Positions 1-8,622 of a stretch of DNA of 64,000 nt are shown here, piece by piece; within the stretch, counting starts at the first letter, position 1, and each line of letters starts with the position of its first letter. Origin of the DNA: Paraurantiacibacter namhicola. Its GTDB lineage: Bacteria; Pseudomonadota; Alphaproteobacteria; Sphingomonadales; Sphingomonadaceae. The stretch is taken from NCBI RefSeq assembly GCF_001687545.1, contig NZ_CP016545.1, positions 1,039,001 to 1,103,000 of the forward strand, given 5' to 3'. The notes under the pieces were generated by a model that was not told the DNA's origin, did no database searches, and saw nothing but the letters and a program-made list of their open reading frames with translations. Both the position numbers and the translations under genes were made by a program.

Positions 1-827
1 TCCCAGTGGCGCGAGCCGATAGTCCCGTCGAAATCGCCATAGATGGCCTGGATCAGCGGGCCGTTCTCGCCCGCCCGGTTGTGCCAGTTGATCTGCACCA
101 CGTCGCCCACTGAGACATTGCCAGTGCCGCCCAGCGTCAGTTCCATGGTCCCGCGCTTCCCGCGTGCGATATTGCCGAGATTCTCGATCGGGCGATCGAG
201 CTCTTCCAGATATGTCGCATGGCGACCGCCGGGGAAGCGGGTCCAGATGAAGCCGCCCGTCCAGCTATAGGGCGAGAACAGCACATCCAGATTCTGGCCT
301 TTCTGCCGCTCCCGCTTGTCATAGCGGACGAGGTATTCCTTGATTTCGTCGAAGGCGCCGCCCCCGTCGATCTGGTTCAGCGGGCGGGGCATGTACAATT
401 GCGTGCCGCCAGCGCCGCTGCCCATGCCGGCAAGCACGATGCCGCTCTTCTCGATCCAGAGGATCTCGGTCAGCTGGTAACGGCCGGAATGCATCTGCAC
501 CCGAACCGGGCCCTCGGCCTCGTGCGCGGCGGCAAGGGCGGCCTTCAGGGCTACGCTGTCATCCAATCCGTCATCGGGTATCGCCCCGTAATCCGCCACG
601 TCGATCATCGCGTCCACGCGCGGAATGGGCTTCACGCCATAGCCGTAACCGGCATAGGAGAAGTCCGGCAGGTAATTGTCCGCGATGGTCTTCGGGTCGG
701 TCAGCAACTTGGGGATGCCCGGGCCTGCCGCCGCGCCTGCTGCCGCCGCCATGCCCAGCGCCGCTGCGGACACCGCACCGCCAAGCACGCCGAATTTCAT
801 CACCTTGCCCATGCCGAATGTGGCCAT
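1..827 (-). CDS. Secreted right-handed beta-helix (pectate-lyase-like) protein, 3' end missing
   Basis: The gene runs off the left edge, so only about 275 N-terminal residues are visible and there is no stop codon. Translation from the ATG at 827 gives a short basic start, an alanine-rich hydrophobic stretch (about residues 12-37) that looks like an export signal, and then a block with DYGA...DDGLDDSVALKAAL followed by SGRYQLTEILWI and a GIVLAGMG turn. That block is the usual entry to a pectate_lyase_3 type parallel beta-helix, found in polysaccharide lyases and GH28 hydrolases. A purine-rich GGGAGTGGGA lies just upstream of the start. It is transcribed away from the TonB receptor and shares a 147-base control region with it, so a role in cutting the same polyuronate is inferred. 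The catalytic part is not visible, so the lyase or hydrolase family cannot be named. Confidence 0.75.
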   Translation of the reverse strand, partial: MATFGMGKVMKFGVLGGAVSAAALGMAAAAGAAAGPGIPKLLTDPKTIADNYLPDFSYAGYGYGVKPIPRVDAMIDVADYGAIPDDGLDDSVALKAALAAAHEAEGPVRVQMHSGRYQLTEILWIEKSGIVLAGMGSGAGGTQLYMPRPLNQIDGGGAFDEIKEYLVRYDKRERQKGQNLDVLFSPYSWTGGFIWTRFPGGRHATYLEELDRPIENLGNIARGKRGTMELTLGGTGNVSVGDVVQINWHNRAGENGPLIQAIYGDFDGTIGSRHW

Positions 828-870
828 TGCGTCCCACTCCCAAGAAATTTCCCGATTGGTCTTGACCTCG

Positions 871-899
871 ATTGTCACCGGTGTCAACAAATCGGTCAA
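871..899 (-). promoter_or_regulatory. Candidate promoter of the beta-helix gene
   Basis: Read on the minus strand, TTGACC (899-894) is followed after 17 bases by GACAAT (876-871), a fair match to a sigma-70 promoter pointing at the beta-helix gene start at 827. Both boxes overlap the two CCGG-centred operator-like sites in this gap, as expected for a repressible promoter. The call rests on sequence match and geometry only. Confidence 0.4.
873..886. promoter_or_regulatory. LacI-family operator-like site 1
   Basis: TGTCACCGGTGTCA is a near-perfect inverted repeat centred on CCGG; only one base pair of the two arms fails to match. Even-length palindromes with a central CG are typical of LacI-family operators. 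It lies between the beta-helix gene and the TonB receptor, 22 bases (two helical turns) from a second related site, and a third relative sits before the isomerase gene at 8534. The likely binder is the LacI-type protein encoded at 7436. Confidence 0.55.
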
Positions 900-908
900 C
901 CGGTGTCA
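895..908. promoter_or_regulatory. LacI-family operator-like site 2
   Basis: GTCAACCGGTGTCA carries the same right half (CCGGTGTCA) as site 1 and a weaker left half. Its centre lies 22 bases from that of site 1, so one repressor could bind both on the same face of the helix. It overlaps the candidate -35 box of the leftward promoter and lies 67 bases before the receptor start codon. Confidence 0.5.
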
Positions 909-974
909 TTACTTACCGATGGCATCGTAAGAGCGGGCGTCAGATCCGCCGACAGACACCTTTTGGGAGGAAAC

Positions 975-3827
975 ATGCTTCAGCAATCTACAGATGAGAT
1001 GCGCCCCGCGCGCAGCACCCACGCATTCATGAAGGCCGCGCTGCTGGCCTCTGCCATCGCCATTGCCCCGCACGGCGCTGCGCTGGCGCAGGACGTCGGT
1101 GAGCCCGATGCGGTCGACTTGCCGCCTGTATCGGAAGGCGATGAAATCGTCGTGACCGGTGAAATCAGCCGGACAATCGAGAATTCCCTGGATGCGAAGC
1201 GCGCCCTTCCCGTGATCGGCGATGCCATCGTGGGCGATGAGATCGGCGACCTTCCCGACCTTTCCGTGGCGGAGACGCTGGAGCGGGTCGTGGGCGTCAC
1301 ATCCGACCGCTTCAAGGGCGGCTCCTCCGAACTGTCCGTGCGCGGCCTCGGCGCGTTCCTTGGCGCAAGCTATCTCAACGGGCGCGAGATTTCGTCCGGC
1401 AGTGACGGGCGCGACGTCAATTATGGCCAGTTCCCCAGCGAGCTGATCAATGGCGCCGTCATCTACAAGACGCAGCAGGCCAGTTTCATCGAAGGCGGCG
1501 TGTCCGGCATCATCGAATTGCAGACCCTGCGCCCGCTGGATTACGGTAAGCGCCGCCTGCAGCTGCAGTTCCTCGGCGGCTATTCGCCTTACGAGGACAA
1601 GGTGCGCGACGGCGAGCCTTTCAATTACCGGATCACCGGAAGCTATGTCGATCAGTTCCAGCTTGGTGACGGAGAGCTTGGCATCGCCATCGGCGGCCAG
1701 ATCCGCCGCGACACGGCGCCGGAAGATTTCTACACCTCCAGCTCCACGTACCGGCCGTGCAACACGATCGAAGGCGTGGACAATTCCAACAATTGCAACT
1801 TCCGCACCGATGCGGCGGGCAACCCGACTGGCGCTGCGAACACCTATTTCGTGTCGAACCAGTATATCTACCGCGCGATGGCCACCCAGGCGGACCGCGA
1901 TGCGGTGATCGGCACGCTGCAGTGGAAGCCGACTTCCAGCCTCGATATCAATCTGGATGCGCAATATTCCTATCGCAACGATGTCGAGGAGCGCGGCAAT
2001 CTTGTGATCGCCGATGGTCGCCGCGATATCGAGCCCATCGAGATATCCCCGACCGGCGCGTTGCTGGCATGGCGCGGCGAGACGCGGCTGGAAAACCAGA
2101 GCGTGTGGCGCCAGCGCGAAGAAACCTACCTGGGCCTGGGCGGCAATATCGCATGGAGCGGTGACCGCCTGACTATCGCCGCCGATGTCTCCTATTCGCA
2201 GACCGAGCGCCGGCAGGACGAAAAGGACATGCGCATTCGCACGAACCAGCGCGTGTTCTTCACGGTCGATACGCGCGGTACGACCATCCCGAACCTGACC
2301 TTCGACAATGTGGCGCGCGTCGAAAGCGATACCGGCCTGCTGTTCGATCTCGACAACCATGATCTGTACGACAATGGCGCGCGTGCCCGTCGCCGCCTCG
2401 AGAATATCGACGACGATATCTTCGCGGTACGGCTGGATGGCCAGTACGAGATGGACGGCTTCTTCACCTCCATGCAGGCGGGCTTCCGCTTCGGCGAGCG
2501 TCGCCGTGTTCGCGATGACGGCATCGACGCGACGGTCGCGCTGGTAAATGGCTATGACAGCGCAGAGGCAATCGCCGCGCGCGAGAGCGAGTTCATCGTG
2601 GAAGACCTGTATTGCGGGTCCGACAGCCAGATGTGCGGCCTGACATTCGCATATTGGGAGCCCAATGCCCTGTTCCGCGCGCTGACCGGCAGTGACGATG
2701 CCGGCCTGCCGATGGGCTCCACGCTTTCGCCCGACGATGCCGATGTGACCGAGACGACTTATGCCGGTTACGTGCAGGCGAACTTCTCGACTTCGATCGG
2801 GGACATACCGGCATACGGCAATATTGGTGTCCGCGTGATCCGAACGGAGATCGAATCGCTCGGTATCAGCTCTGCCATCGTGACCATTCCGGGTGCGACA
2901 GCCGGAACGGTGGAGCTGGTCCCGACTGGCCCGACCACGGAGAATATCGAGCGCAATTCCTTCTGGAATTACCTGCCGAGTGCAAACCTGACGCTGGAAA
3001 TCCGGGACGACATGCTGATGCGCTTTGCCGCATACAAGGCCATCGCCCGCCCCGATCCGGAGGCGATGAGCGCGGCGCTGACTTTCAGCGACGACGAGGT
3101 AGTGAATGTGGGCGATGCAGTCAGCGCCAGCGGCAACCCCTTCCTGGAGCCGCTCGACAGCTGGAACGTGGACTTCTCCTACGAATGGTATGCATCGCCG
3201 ACCGATTCCGTGGCGGTGGCGATTTACTACAAGCGCCTGCAGACCGGCTTCGACACCGATATCAGCACCATCTCGCTGGATGTGAACGGCACCGCGACCC
3301 CGGTGACGATCGGCCGGACGGTGAATTCCGATCGGGAAAGCAGCCTCTTCGGCTTCGAAGTCGCCTTCAACCACACCATGGATTACCTGCCCGCCGGGCT
3401 CGACGGGCTGGGCTTCCAGGTGGCGTACAACTTCGCGGACTCCGACTTCGAATTCCCGGACCCGACCGTGCAGAACGGCCAGCCGCTGGCCGACTTCACC
3501 CGTCCGGCGAACATCCCGGGCTATTCGCGCCATTCCTTCAACGGGCAGCTGTTCTATGAAAATGGCCCGTTCACGGCGCGCCTCGCTTACAAGTGGCGTT
3601 CGCAATACTACAAGCCGTTCCGCAGTGCCGCGAACCGCTATGGCGGGCCGGAAGGCTTCCTGGACTTCTCCGCCAGCCTGAACCTGCTGGATGGCGTGCA
3701 GCTGCGCTTCCAGGCGCTTAACCTGACCGACGAACCCGCATTGCTGTACCGCCCGACGCGCGACAGCCTCGCCGAGGCAAGCTATTCGGGCACGCGGTAT
3801 TTCGTCGGGCTGCGAGCCCGGTTCTGA
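975..3827 (+). CDS. TonB-dependent outer-membrane receptor, polyuronate oligosaccharide uptake
   Basis: A 950-residue outer-membrane receptor. The ATG at 975 is preceded by GGGAGG at 965-970, so it is preferred to earlier in-frame starts that would lie inside the divergent gene. Order of parts: signal peptide (residues about 15-38, ending ALAQD), a TonB box (DEIVVTG), a plug domain with the SELSVRGLG and INGAVIYKT blocks, then a long barrel ending in an aromatic residue (VGLRARF). The plug pattern is that of the Xanthomonas/Caulobacter-type receptors (TIGR01782), which commonly take up plant and algal oligosaccharides. It leads a run of genes for a TRAP transporter and uronate catabolism and sits behind two LacI-like operators, so uptake of oligouronides is inferred; the ligand itself cannot be read from sequence. 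Confidence 0.9.
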   Translation: MLQQSTDEMRPARSTHAFMKAALLASAIAIAPHGAALAQDVGEPDAVDLPPVSEGDEIVVTGEISRTIENSLDAKRALPVIGDAIVGDEIGDLPDLSVAETLERVVGVTSDRFKGGSSELSVRGLGAFLGASYLNGREISSGSDGRDVNYGQFPSELINGAVIYKTQQASFIEGGVSGIIELQTLRPLDYGKRRLQLQFLGGYSPYEDKVRDGEPFNYRITGSYVDQFQLGDGELGIAIGGQIRRDTAPEDFYTSSSTYRPCNTIEGVDNSNNCNFRTDAAGNPTGAANTYFVSNQYIYRAMATQADRDAVIGTLQWKPTSSLDINLDAQYSYRNDVEERGNLVIADGRRDIEPIEISPTGALLAWRGETRLENQSVWRQREETYLGLGGNIAWSGDRLTIAADVSYSQTERRQDEKDMRIRTNQRVFFTVDTRGTTIPNLTFDNVARVESDTGLLFDLDNHDLYDNGARARRRLENIDDDIFAVRLDGQYEMDGFFTSMQAGFRFGERRRVRDDGIDATVALVNGYDSAEAIAARESEFIVEDLYCGSDSQMCGLTFAYWEPNALFRALTGSDDAGLPMGSTLSPDDADVTETTYAGYVQANFSTSIGDIPAYGNIGVRVIRTEIESLGISSAIVTIPGATAGTVELVPTGPTTENIERNSFWNYLPSANLTLEIRDDMLMRFAAYKAIARPDPEAMSAALTFSDDEVVNVGDAVSASGNPFLEPLDSWNVDFSYEWYASPTDSVAVAIYYKRLQTGFDTDISTISLDVNGTATPVTIGRTVNSDRESSLFGFEVAFNHTMDYLPAGLDGLGFQVAYNFADSDFEFPDPTVQNGQPLADFTRPANIPGYSRHSFNGQLFYENGPFTARLAYKWRSQYYKPFRSAANRYGGPEGFLDFSASLNLLDGVQLRFQALNLTDEPALLYRPTRDSLAEASYSGTRYFVGLRARF

Positions 3828-3829
3828 TC

Positions 3830-4618
3830 GTGGGAGTGGCCGATATAGCAAGCGATGGAATTCTCCCGGCCGAACACCGCGAGGTGTCGGCCAAGTTGAT
3901 CCGGGCGAGGCGCAATGCCCGCGCCTTGCCCGGGTTTCCCGGCTCCGTGCCGGCCACGCTTGCGGAGGCCTATGCCCTGCAATCGCAGTCACTGGCCGCC
4001 TGGGCGGGCAATGTCGTCGGCTGGAAGGTCGGCGGTATTCCGCCCGCGCGGCGAGAGGCCTATCCGGCGGACTGGCTGGTCGGCCCGATCTTTGAAAGCG
4101 CGCGTCGCTTCACGCAGGACGGCGCTGTTTCAAAAATGCCGGTCTATGCCGGGGGCTTCGCCGCCATCGAGGCGGAGTTTGTCCTGCGCATCGGCGACGA
4201 TGGCGAGGATGACCGGCTGTATATCGGCGCGGAAATCGCCAGCAGCCCCGTTCCCGACCTCAACGATTACGGGCCAGGTGCAATCATCAGCGATTTCGGC
4301 AACAACAACGGCCTGCTGGTGGGGGCAGAGGTGCAAGACTGGCGCGGCTTGACGGATATCGAAGTGGTGACGGTGATCGACGGGCAGGAAATCGGCCGCA
4401 CGACTGTCGCCAGCGTGCGCGAAGGCGTGGAACGATCGGCAAATTTCCTGCGCGAGAACCTGGCATCGCGCCGCATCCCCCTCGTGCCCGGCACGCTGGT
4501 GTCATGCGGAGCGCTGACGGGCGTGCATGAATGCCCTGTGGGTGCCGTCGGCGAGATCGAGTTCATGGGGCTGGGAAGCCTGAAGATAGAGCTCGTCGAC
4601 GCAGCTGGCGCGGACTGA
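3830..4618 (+). CDS. 2-keto-4-pentenoate hydratase-like protein (fumarylacetoacetase superfamily)
   Basis: A 262-residue protein of the MhpD-type branch of the FAH superfamily: VGWKVGG near the N terminus, a FAAIEAEFVLRIG metal-ligand block, NNGLLVGAEV, and a C-terminal TLVSCGAL...GEIEF stretch. Relatives hydrate 2-hydroxypenta-2,4-dienoate or act on related 2-keto acids with a divalent metal. The start used is GTG at 3830, only two bases after the receptor stop; GTG at 3836 is also possible and there is no early ATG. Position between the receptor and the TRAP genes suggests a 2-keto-acid step of uronate breakdown, but no standard pathway for 2-keto-3-deoxygluconate needs this enzyme, so its substrate is open. 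Confidence 0.8.
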   Translation: MGVADIASDGILPAEHREVSAKLIRARRNARALPGFPGSVPATLAEAYALQSQSLAAWAGNVVGWKVGGIPPARREAYPADWLVGPIFESARRFTQDGAVSKMPVYAGGFAAIEAEFVLRIGDDGEDDRLYIGAEIASSPVPDLNDYGPGAIISDFGNNNGLLVGAEVQDWRGLTDIEVVTVIDGQEIGRTTVASVREGVERSANFLRENLASRRIPLVPGTLVSCGALTGVHECPVGAVGEIEFMGLGSLKIELVDAAGAD

Positions 4619-4629
4619 GCGCCAAGCAT

Positions 4630-5625
4630 ATGACAAACGGCCCACATGTTACCCGCCGCATGGCGATTGCCGGCAGCGCCGCGCTGGCCGGGGCATGCTC
4701 GATGCGGCTCGGCGACAATTTCACCGCCTGCGACACCCACCCGCTGGATTACCCCACGGTGCAGGCCGTCGTGCGCTTCGGCGAGATGCTGACGGAGCGG
4801 TCCGGCGGCAAGTTCGGCCTCAGCATGTATGCCGGCGGGCAGCTGGGCAATGAGCGCGACACGCTGGAGATCACGAGCTTTGGCGGGATCGACTTCAACC
4901 GCGTCAACCTAGCGCCGCTCAATTCCATCGAGCCGCTGACCACGGTGGCCGCGCTGCCCTTCATCTTCGAGAGCACGCAGCACATGCGCAGCACGCTGGA
5001 CGGGCCGATTGGCGAGGAGATCCTCGCTAGCCTGGAGCAGCACAATTTGATCGGCCTGTGCTTTTACGATTCCGGTGCGCGCAGCTTCTACAACACGCGC
5101 GGGCCCATCCGCACTCCGGAGGACATGAAGGGGCTGAAGCTCCGCGTCCCCGGGTCGGACCTGTTCGTGGCCATGGTGAAGTCGCTGGGCGCGGATGCCG
5201 TGCCCATGCCGCTGGACGAAGTTTACCAGTCGCTGGCGCAAGGCGTGATCGACGGGGCGGAAAACAACTGGCCCAGTTTCGAGCAGGGCCGCCATTTCGA
5301 AGTGGCGCGCTTCTACAGCCTGACCCGCCACCTGCTGGCGCCCGAAGTCTTCGTGATGAGCAAGCAGAGCTGGGACAAGCTGTCGCCTGAGGAGCAGGCC
5401 ATCGTGCGCCAGTCCGCCAAGGACAGCGTGCCGATCATGCGCCAGCTGTGGGATGCGCAGGTCGCCCGCAGCCAGGAGGTCATCATGGCATCGGGCGTGG
5501 AAGTGAACGAGGTGGACCCGGCAGCATTCACCGACCGGATGAAGGGCATGTGGGCCGAGTTCATCACCACGCCGGACCAGCGCCGCCTGGTCGATGCCAT
5601 CCTGGCAAACAGGCAGGGGGGCTGA
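4630..5625 (+). CDS. TRAP transporter substrate-binding protein (DctP family)
   Basis: 331 residues from the ATG at 4630, eleven bases after the preceding stop. It shows the DctP pattern: the extracytoplasmic fold with FGGIDFNRVNLAPL, RTPEDMKGLKLRVPGS, the PLDEVYQSLAQGVIDGAENN block that contains the carboxylate-binding region, and a helical C terminus with LSPEEQAIVRQSA. The N terminus is a twin-arginine type signal (TRRMAIAG) followed by an acceptable but imperfect lipobox ending at Cys23, so it may be exported folded and lipid-anchored. It is followed at once by dctQ- and dctM-like genes. In this setting the ligand is probably an unsaturated uronate or 2-keto-3-deoxygluconate. Confidence 0.9.
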   Translation: MTNGPHVTRRMAIAGSAALAGACSMRLGDNFTACDTHPLDYPTVQAVVRFGEMLTERSGGKFGLSMYAGGQLGNERDTLEITSFGGIDFNRVNLAPLNSIEPLTTVAALPFIFESTQHMRSTLDGPIGEEILASLEQHNLIGLCFYDSGARSFYNTRGPIRTPEDMKGLKLRVPGSDLFVAMVKSLGADAVPMPLDEVYQSLAQGVIDGAENNWPSFEQGRHFEVARFYSLTRHLLAPEVFVMSKQSWDKLSPEEQAIVRQSAKDSVPIMRQLWDAQVARSQEVIMASGVEVNEVDPAAFTDRMKGMWAEFITTPDQRRLVDAILANRQGG

Positions 5626-5626
5626 G

Positions 5627-6082
5627 ATGCAGCGTATCTCAACGATGCTGATCAATCTGGCCGCCCTTGGCCTGATTGCCATGACGGCCGTGATCGGATG
5701 GCAGGTGTTCGGGCGCTTCGTGCTCGATTCCAGCCCGTCATGGTCCGAACAGACCGCGCTGCTGCTGATGGTATGGTATGTGTTCTTTGCCGCTGCGGCC
5801 GGCGTGTGGGAGCGGTTCCATATCCGCATCGAAATCCTCGAACACCGCATGCAGGCCGCCAATGTGCGCAAGCTGCGGATTGCCATCCATGCCCTGATTG
5901 CGCTGCTGAGCCTCGCCATCGCGGTCTATGGCGGAATGCTGGCCTGGCTGGTGCACGACAATGTCATCCCTTCGCTCGGGCTCAGCCGTAGCTGGGCGTA
6001 TGTCCCGCTGATGCTGGCGGGCGCGCTGATGGTGCTGTTCTCGCTGGGGCGGATACACAAGCGCTGGACGGAGAAGACCTGA
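5627..6082 (+). CDS. TRAP transporter small membrane subunit (DctQ family)
   Basis: A 151-residue inner-membrane protein with four predicted membrane spans (about residues 7-25, 45-63, 87-107 and 125-144). The W-x-E-Q motif region (SWSEQTALLLMVW) and the RIEIL stretch after span two match DctQ. Its ATG lies one base after the dctP-like stop and its own stop shares four bases (ATGA) with the next gene, so the three transporter genes are translated together. In the complex DctQ stabilises the large permease. Confidence 0.88.
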   Translation: MQRISTMLINLAALGLIAMTAVIGWQVFGRFVLDSSPSWSEQTALLLMVWYVFFAAAAGVWERFHIRIEILEHRMQAANVRKLRIAIHALIALLSLAIAVYGGMLAWLVHDNVIPSLGLSRSWAYVPLMLAGALMVLFSLGRIHKRWTEKT

Positions 6083-7365
6083 TGGAGATCCTGGTCCTCT
6101 TCGCAGTCCTCTTCCTGCTCCTCGCGCTGGGCGTGCCGGTGGCCTTTGCCCTGTTCGGCGCGGCACTGGCGGTTTTCGCGGTCATCGACATCCCGCTGAT
6201 CGTGGCGGTGCAGCGCATGGCGGCGGGCATCAGTATCTTCACGCTGATGGCAATACCGTTCTTCATCTTTGCGGGCGACCTGATGTACCGCGCAGGGATT
6301 GCGGACCGGCTGGTCCGCGTGGCCGATGCTGCCTTCGGGCGCGTGCGCGGCGGGCTCGGCCTCGTCGATGTCGGCGCGAGCATGATGTTTGGTGCCGTAT
6401 CGGGTTCCGCCATCGCCAGCGCCTCCGCCATCGGCTCCACCATGGTCCCGCTGATGGACGAGAAGGGCTACGACCGCGATTACTCCGTCAATGTCACCGT
6501 CACTGCGGCGGTGGTCGGCCTGCTGATCCCGCCCTCGCACAACATGATCATCTACGCCGCCGCTTCGGGCATCGGCGTATCCATCGGTGACCTGTTCCTG
6601 GCGGGGATCGTGCCCGGCCTTCTGACCGGCTTTATGTTGATGGTGACCGCATGGCTGGTGGCCCGCAAACGCAACCTGCCCACCGGCACATTCCCCGGCT
6701 GGCGGGCGTTCTTCCGCGCGCTGGTCTATGCGATTCCCGGCGTGATGACCGGCGTCATCATCATGGGCGGCATCCTGTCCGGCATCTTCACCGCCACCGA
6801 AAGCTCCGCCATCGCGGTGATCTACACGGTGCTGGTGGGCGCGCTGGTCTATCGTTCGCTGGGCCTGAAGGGCTTTTTCGAAGCGGCGCAGAAATCCGTC
6901 CGGACGGCCAGCATGGTGCTGTTCATCATCGCTGCCGCCACGGCCTTCGGCTTCGCGCTTGCGCTGCTGGAGGTGCCGGCGGAGCTGGCAGCACTGATCG
7001 GGCTGATGACGGACAATCCCATCCTGACGCTGCTAATCATCAACGTCATGCTGCTGGTGCTGGGCACTTTCATGGACATGGCCCCGCTGATCGTGATCTG
7101 CACGCCGATCTTCCTGCCAGTGGCCATGGCGACCGGCGTGGACCCGGTGCATTTCGGGATCATCCTGATGCTGAACCTGGGCATCGGTCTGGTGACGCCC
7201 CCGGTCGGCTCCGTCCTGTTTGTCGGGTCCGCTGTTGGCAATATCGCGATACCGGAGCTGGTGCGCACGATCTGGCCGTTCTACCTGACGCTGATCGCGG
7301 CGCTGGTGCTGGTGACATTCTGGCCGGACCTTTCGCTGGCCTTGCCGCGCGCTTTCCCCGCCTGA
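6082..7365 (+). CDS. TRAP transporter large permease (DctM family)
   Basis: A 427-residue polytopic inner-membrane protein that forms the sodium-coupled channel of the TRAP system. Family blocks are clear: AIPFFIFAGDLMY, GAVSGSAIASASAIGSTM, the PPSHNMIIYA loop, ATESSAIAVIY, and the C-terminal LNLGIGLVTPPVGS. The length is normal. It overlaps the dctQ-like stop by four bases and is followed, after 70 bases, by the LacI-type regulator on the same strand. No clear terminator was found in that gap. Confidence 0.92.
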   Translation: MEILVLFAVLFLLLALGVPVAFALFGAALAVFAVIDIPLIVAVQRMAAGISIFTLMAIPFFIFAGDLMYRAGIADRLVRVADAAFGRVRGGLGLVDVGASMMFGAVSGSAIASASAIGSTMVPLMDEKGYDRDYSVNVTVTAAVVGLLIPPSHNMIIYAAASGIGVSIGDLFLAGIVPGLLTGFMLMVTAWLVARKRNLPTGTFPGWRAFFRALVYAIPGVMTGVIIMGGILSGIFTATESSAIAVIYTVLVGALVYRSLGLKGFFEAAQKSVRTASMVLFIIAAATAFGFALALLEVPAELAALIGLMTDNPILTLLIINVMLLVLGTFMDMAPLIVICTPIFLPVAMATGVDPVHFGIILMLNLGIGLVTPPVGSVLFVGSAVGNIAIPELVRTIWPFYLTLIAALVLVTFWPDLSLALPRAFPA

Positions 7366-7435
7366 TCTTCTGTCAAAAGGCGCCGCGACGAGCCGAGACT
7401 TGCACAGCGGTGCGTTTTGCGCCGATAGGACAGGA

Positions 7436-8473
7436 ATGAACGGCCCGAACGGTACGAACGGCAGGGGTAGCCCCACCATTAACGACGTCGCGCGCATTGC
7501 CGAGGTGTCGAAAAAGACCGTCAGCCGGGTCATCAACAAATCGCCCTTGCTGAGCGAGAAGACGCGCAAGCATGTCGAAGGCGTGATCCGCGAAATCGGA
7601 TATGTCCCGAACCTGCAGGCGCGCGCGCTGGCGCTGCGCCGCAATTTCATCGTCGCGGCAATCCATGACAATCCCAATGCGCAGTTCCTGGTAAAGGTGC
7701 AGCAGGGGATCCTGAGCGCAATCAAGGATAGCGAGTTCGGGCTGATGGTGCAGCCGGTGGATCGCCACTCCCCCACCATCGTGGACGATATCCGCGCCTT
7801 CCTGGAACGGCAGCGGCCTTACGGGGTGGTGCTGTTGCCGCCGATTTCCGAGAACGATGACATTGCGCGCCTGTGCGAGGAGCATGGCTGCCGCTTCGTG
7901 CGCATGGGATCGGTGAAGCTGGACAGCGATGACCGGGCAGTCGCCTCCAACGACCGGGAGGCCGTGCGCAAGGCGGTCACTTACCTGATCGACCGGGGCC
8001 ATACACGCATCGGCCTGATCGAAGGACCGCAGGGCTTCACCAGCCCGCGGGAACGGCGTGCCGGCTTCGAGGAAGCGATGGCCGCCGCCGGGCTGAGCGT
8101 GGACGAGGAGCTTGTAAGTTCCGGGACATACACGTTCGAGTCCGGGGTCTCCGCCGGCCAGCAATTGATCGACCTGCCAAACCCGCCGACCGCCATTTTC
8201 GCCAGCAATGATGAAATGGCCATCGGCGCCATGATCGCGGCCCGCCGCCACGGCCTGCTGATCCCGGAAGACCTGTCCATCATCGGCTTCGACGATACGC
8301 CGCTTTCCAGCCATGTCTGGCCGGCGCTGACCACCGTGCACTGGCCGATCGTGGACATGGCGCACCTGGCTGCCAGCAAGCTGGTTGCCCCGGCAGGGGA
8401 GGAGCCCGACCCACGCTGGTTGCTGCCGTCCGAACTGATTGAACGCGCATCGGTGGTCGCCCCGAAGTCCTGA
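7436..8473 (+). CDS. LacI-family transcriptional regulator of the polyuronate locus
   Basis: 345 residues from the ATG at 7436, which follows AGGACAGGA; the N-terminal helix-turn-helix begins TINDVARIAEVSKKTVSRVIN, the hallmark LacI/GalR DNA-binding segment with hinge helix after NLQARALAL. The rest is a type 1 periplasmic-binding-fold effector domain (IGLIEGP, FASNDEMAIGAM, IIGFDDTPLS). It stands between the transporter genes and the isomerase-kduD-kinase-lyase genes. Three CCGG-centred palindromes at 873, 895 and 8534 are its likely operators. The inducer is probably a 2-keto-3-deoxy sugar acid or an unsaturated uronate, by analogy with other uronate loci. Confidence 0.9.
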   Translation: MNGPNGTNGRGSPTINDVARIAEVSKKTVSRVINKSPLLSEKTRKHVEGVIREIGYVPNLQARALALRRNFIVAAIHDNPNAQFLVKVQQGILSAIKDSEFGLMVQPVDRHSPTIVDDIRAFLERQRPYGVVLLPPISENDDIARLCEEHGCRFVRMGSVKLDSDDRAVASNDREAVRKAVTYLIDRGHTRIGLIEGPQGFTSPRERRAGFEEAMAAAGLSVDEELVSSGTYTFESGVSAGQQLIDLPNPPTAIFASNDEMAIGAMIAARRHGLLIPEDLSIIGFDDTPLSSHVWPALTTVHWPIVDMAHLAASKLVAPAGEEPDPRWLLPSELIERASVVAPKS

Positions 8474-8533
8474 GCGCGCCGCCGCATACAGCGCGCCTGG
8501 AACAGCCATCTGAAACGCCCTTGCATCAGGATA

Positions 8534-8547
8534 TGACACCGGTTACC
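8534..8547. promoter_or_regulatory. LacI-family operator-like site 3
   Basis: TGACACCGGTTACC has a perfect left half of the consensus TGACACCGGTGTCA and a partly matching right half. It lies 76 bases before the isomerase start codon in a 149-base gap, and resembles the sites at 873 and 895. This links the metabolic genes to the receptor operon as one regulon. Confidence 0.5.
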
Positions 8548-8622
8548 TGATAGCCAAGCCATTGCAACCAGCTGCCAGACCCGCCGGTTGTCGACCAAAC
8601 AAGTCCAGCAAGCGAGACATCC

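Noticed and set aside
909-3992. A minus-strand open frame of more than 1000 codons opposite the TonB receptor.
   Set aside because: It mirrors the receptor, is rich in His, Arg and Ala as GC-rich shadow frames are, and has no domain. The plus strand has signal peptide, TonB box and plug motifs.
7441-7456. GAAC repeats at the start of the first LacI gene as a possible LexA box.
   Set aside because: The two GAAC units are five bases apart, not seven, and lie inside coding DNA.
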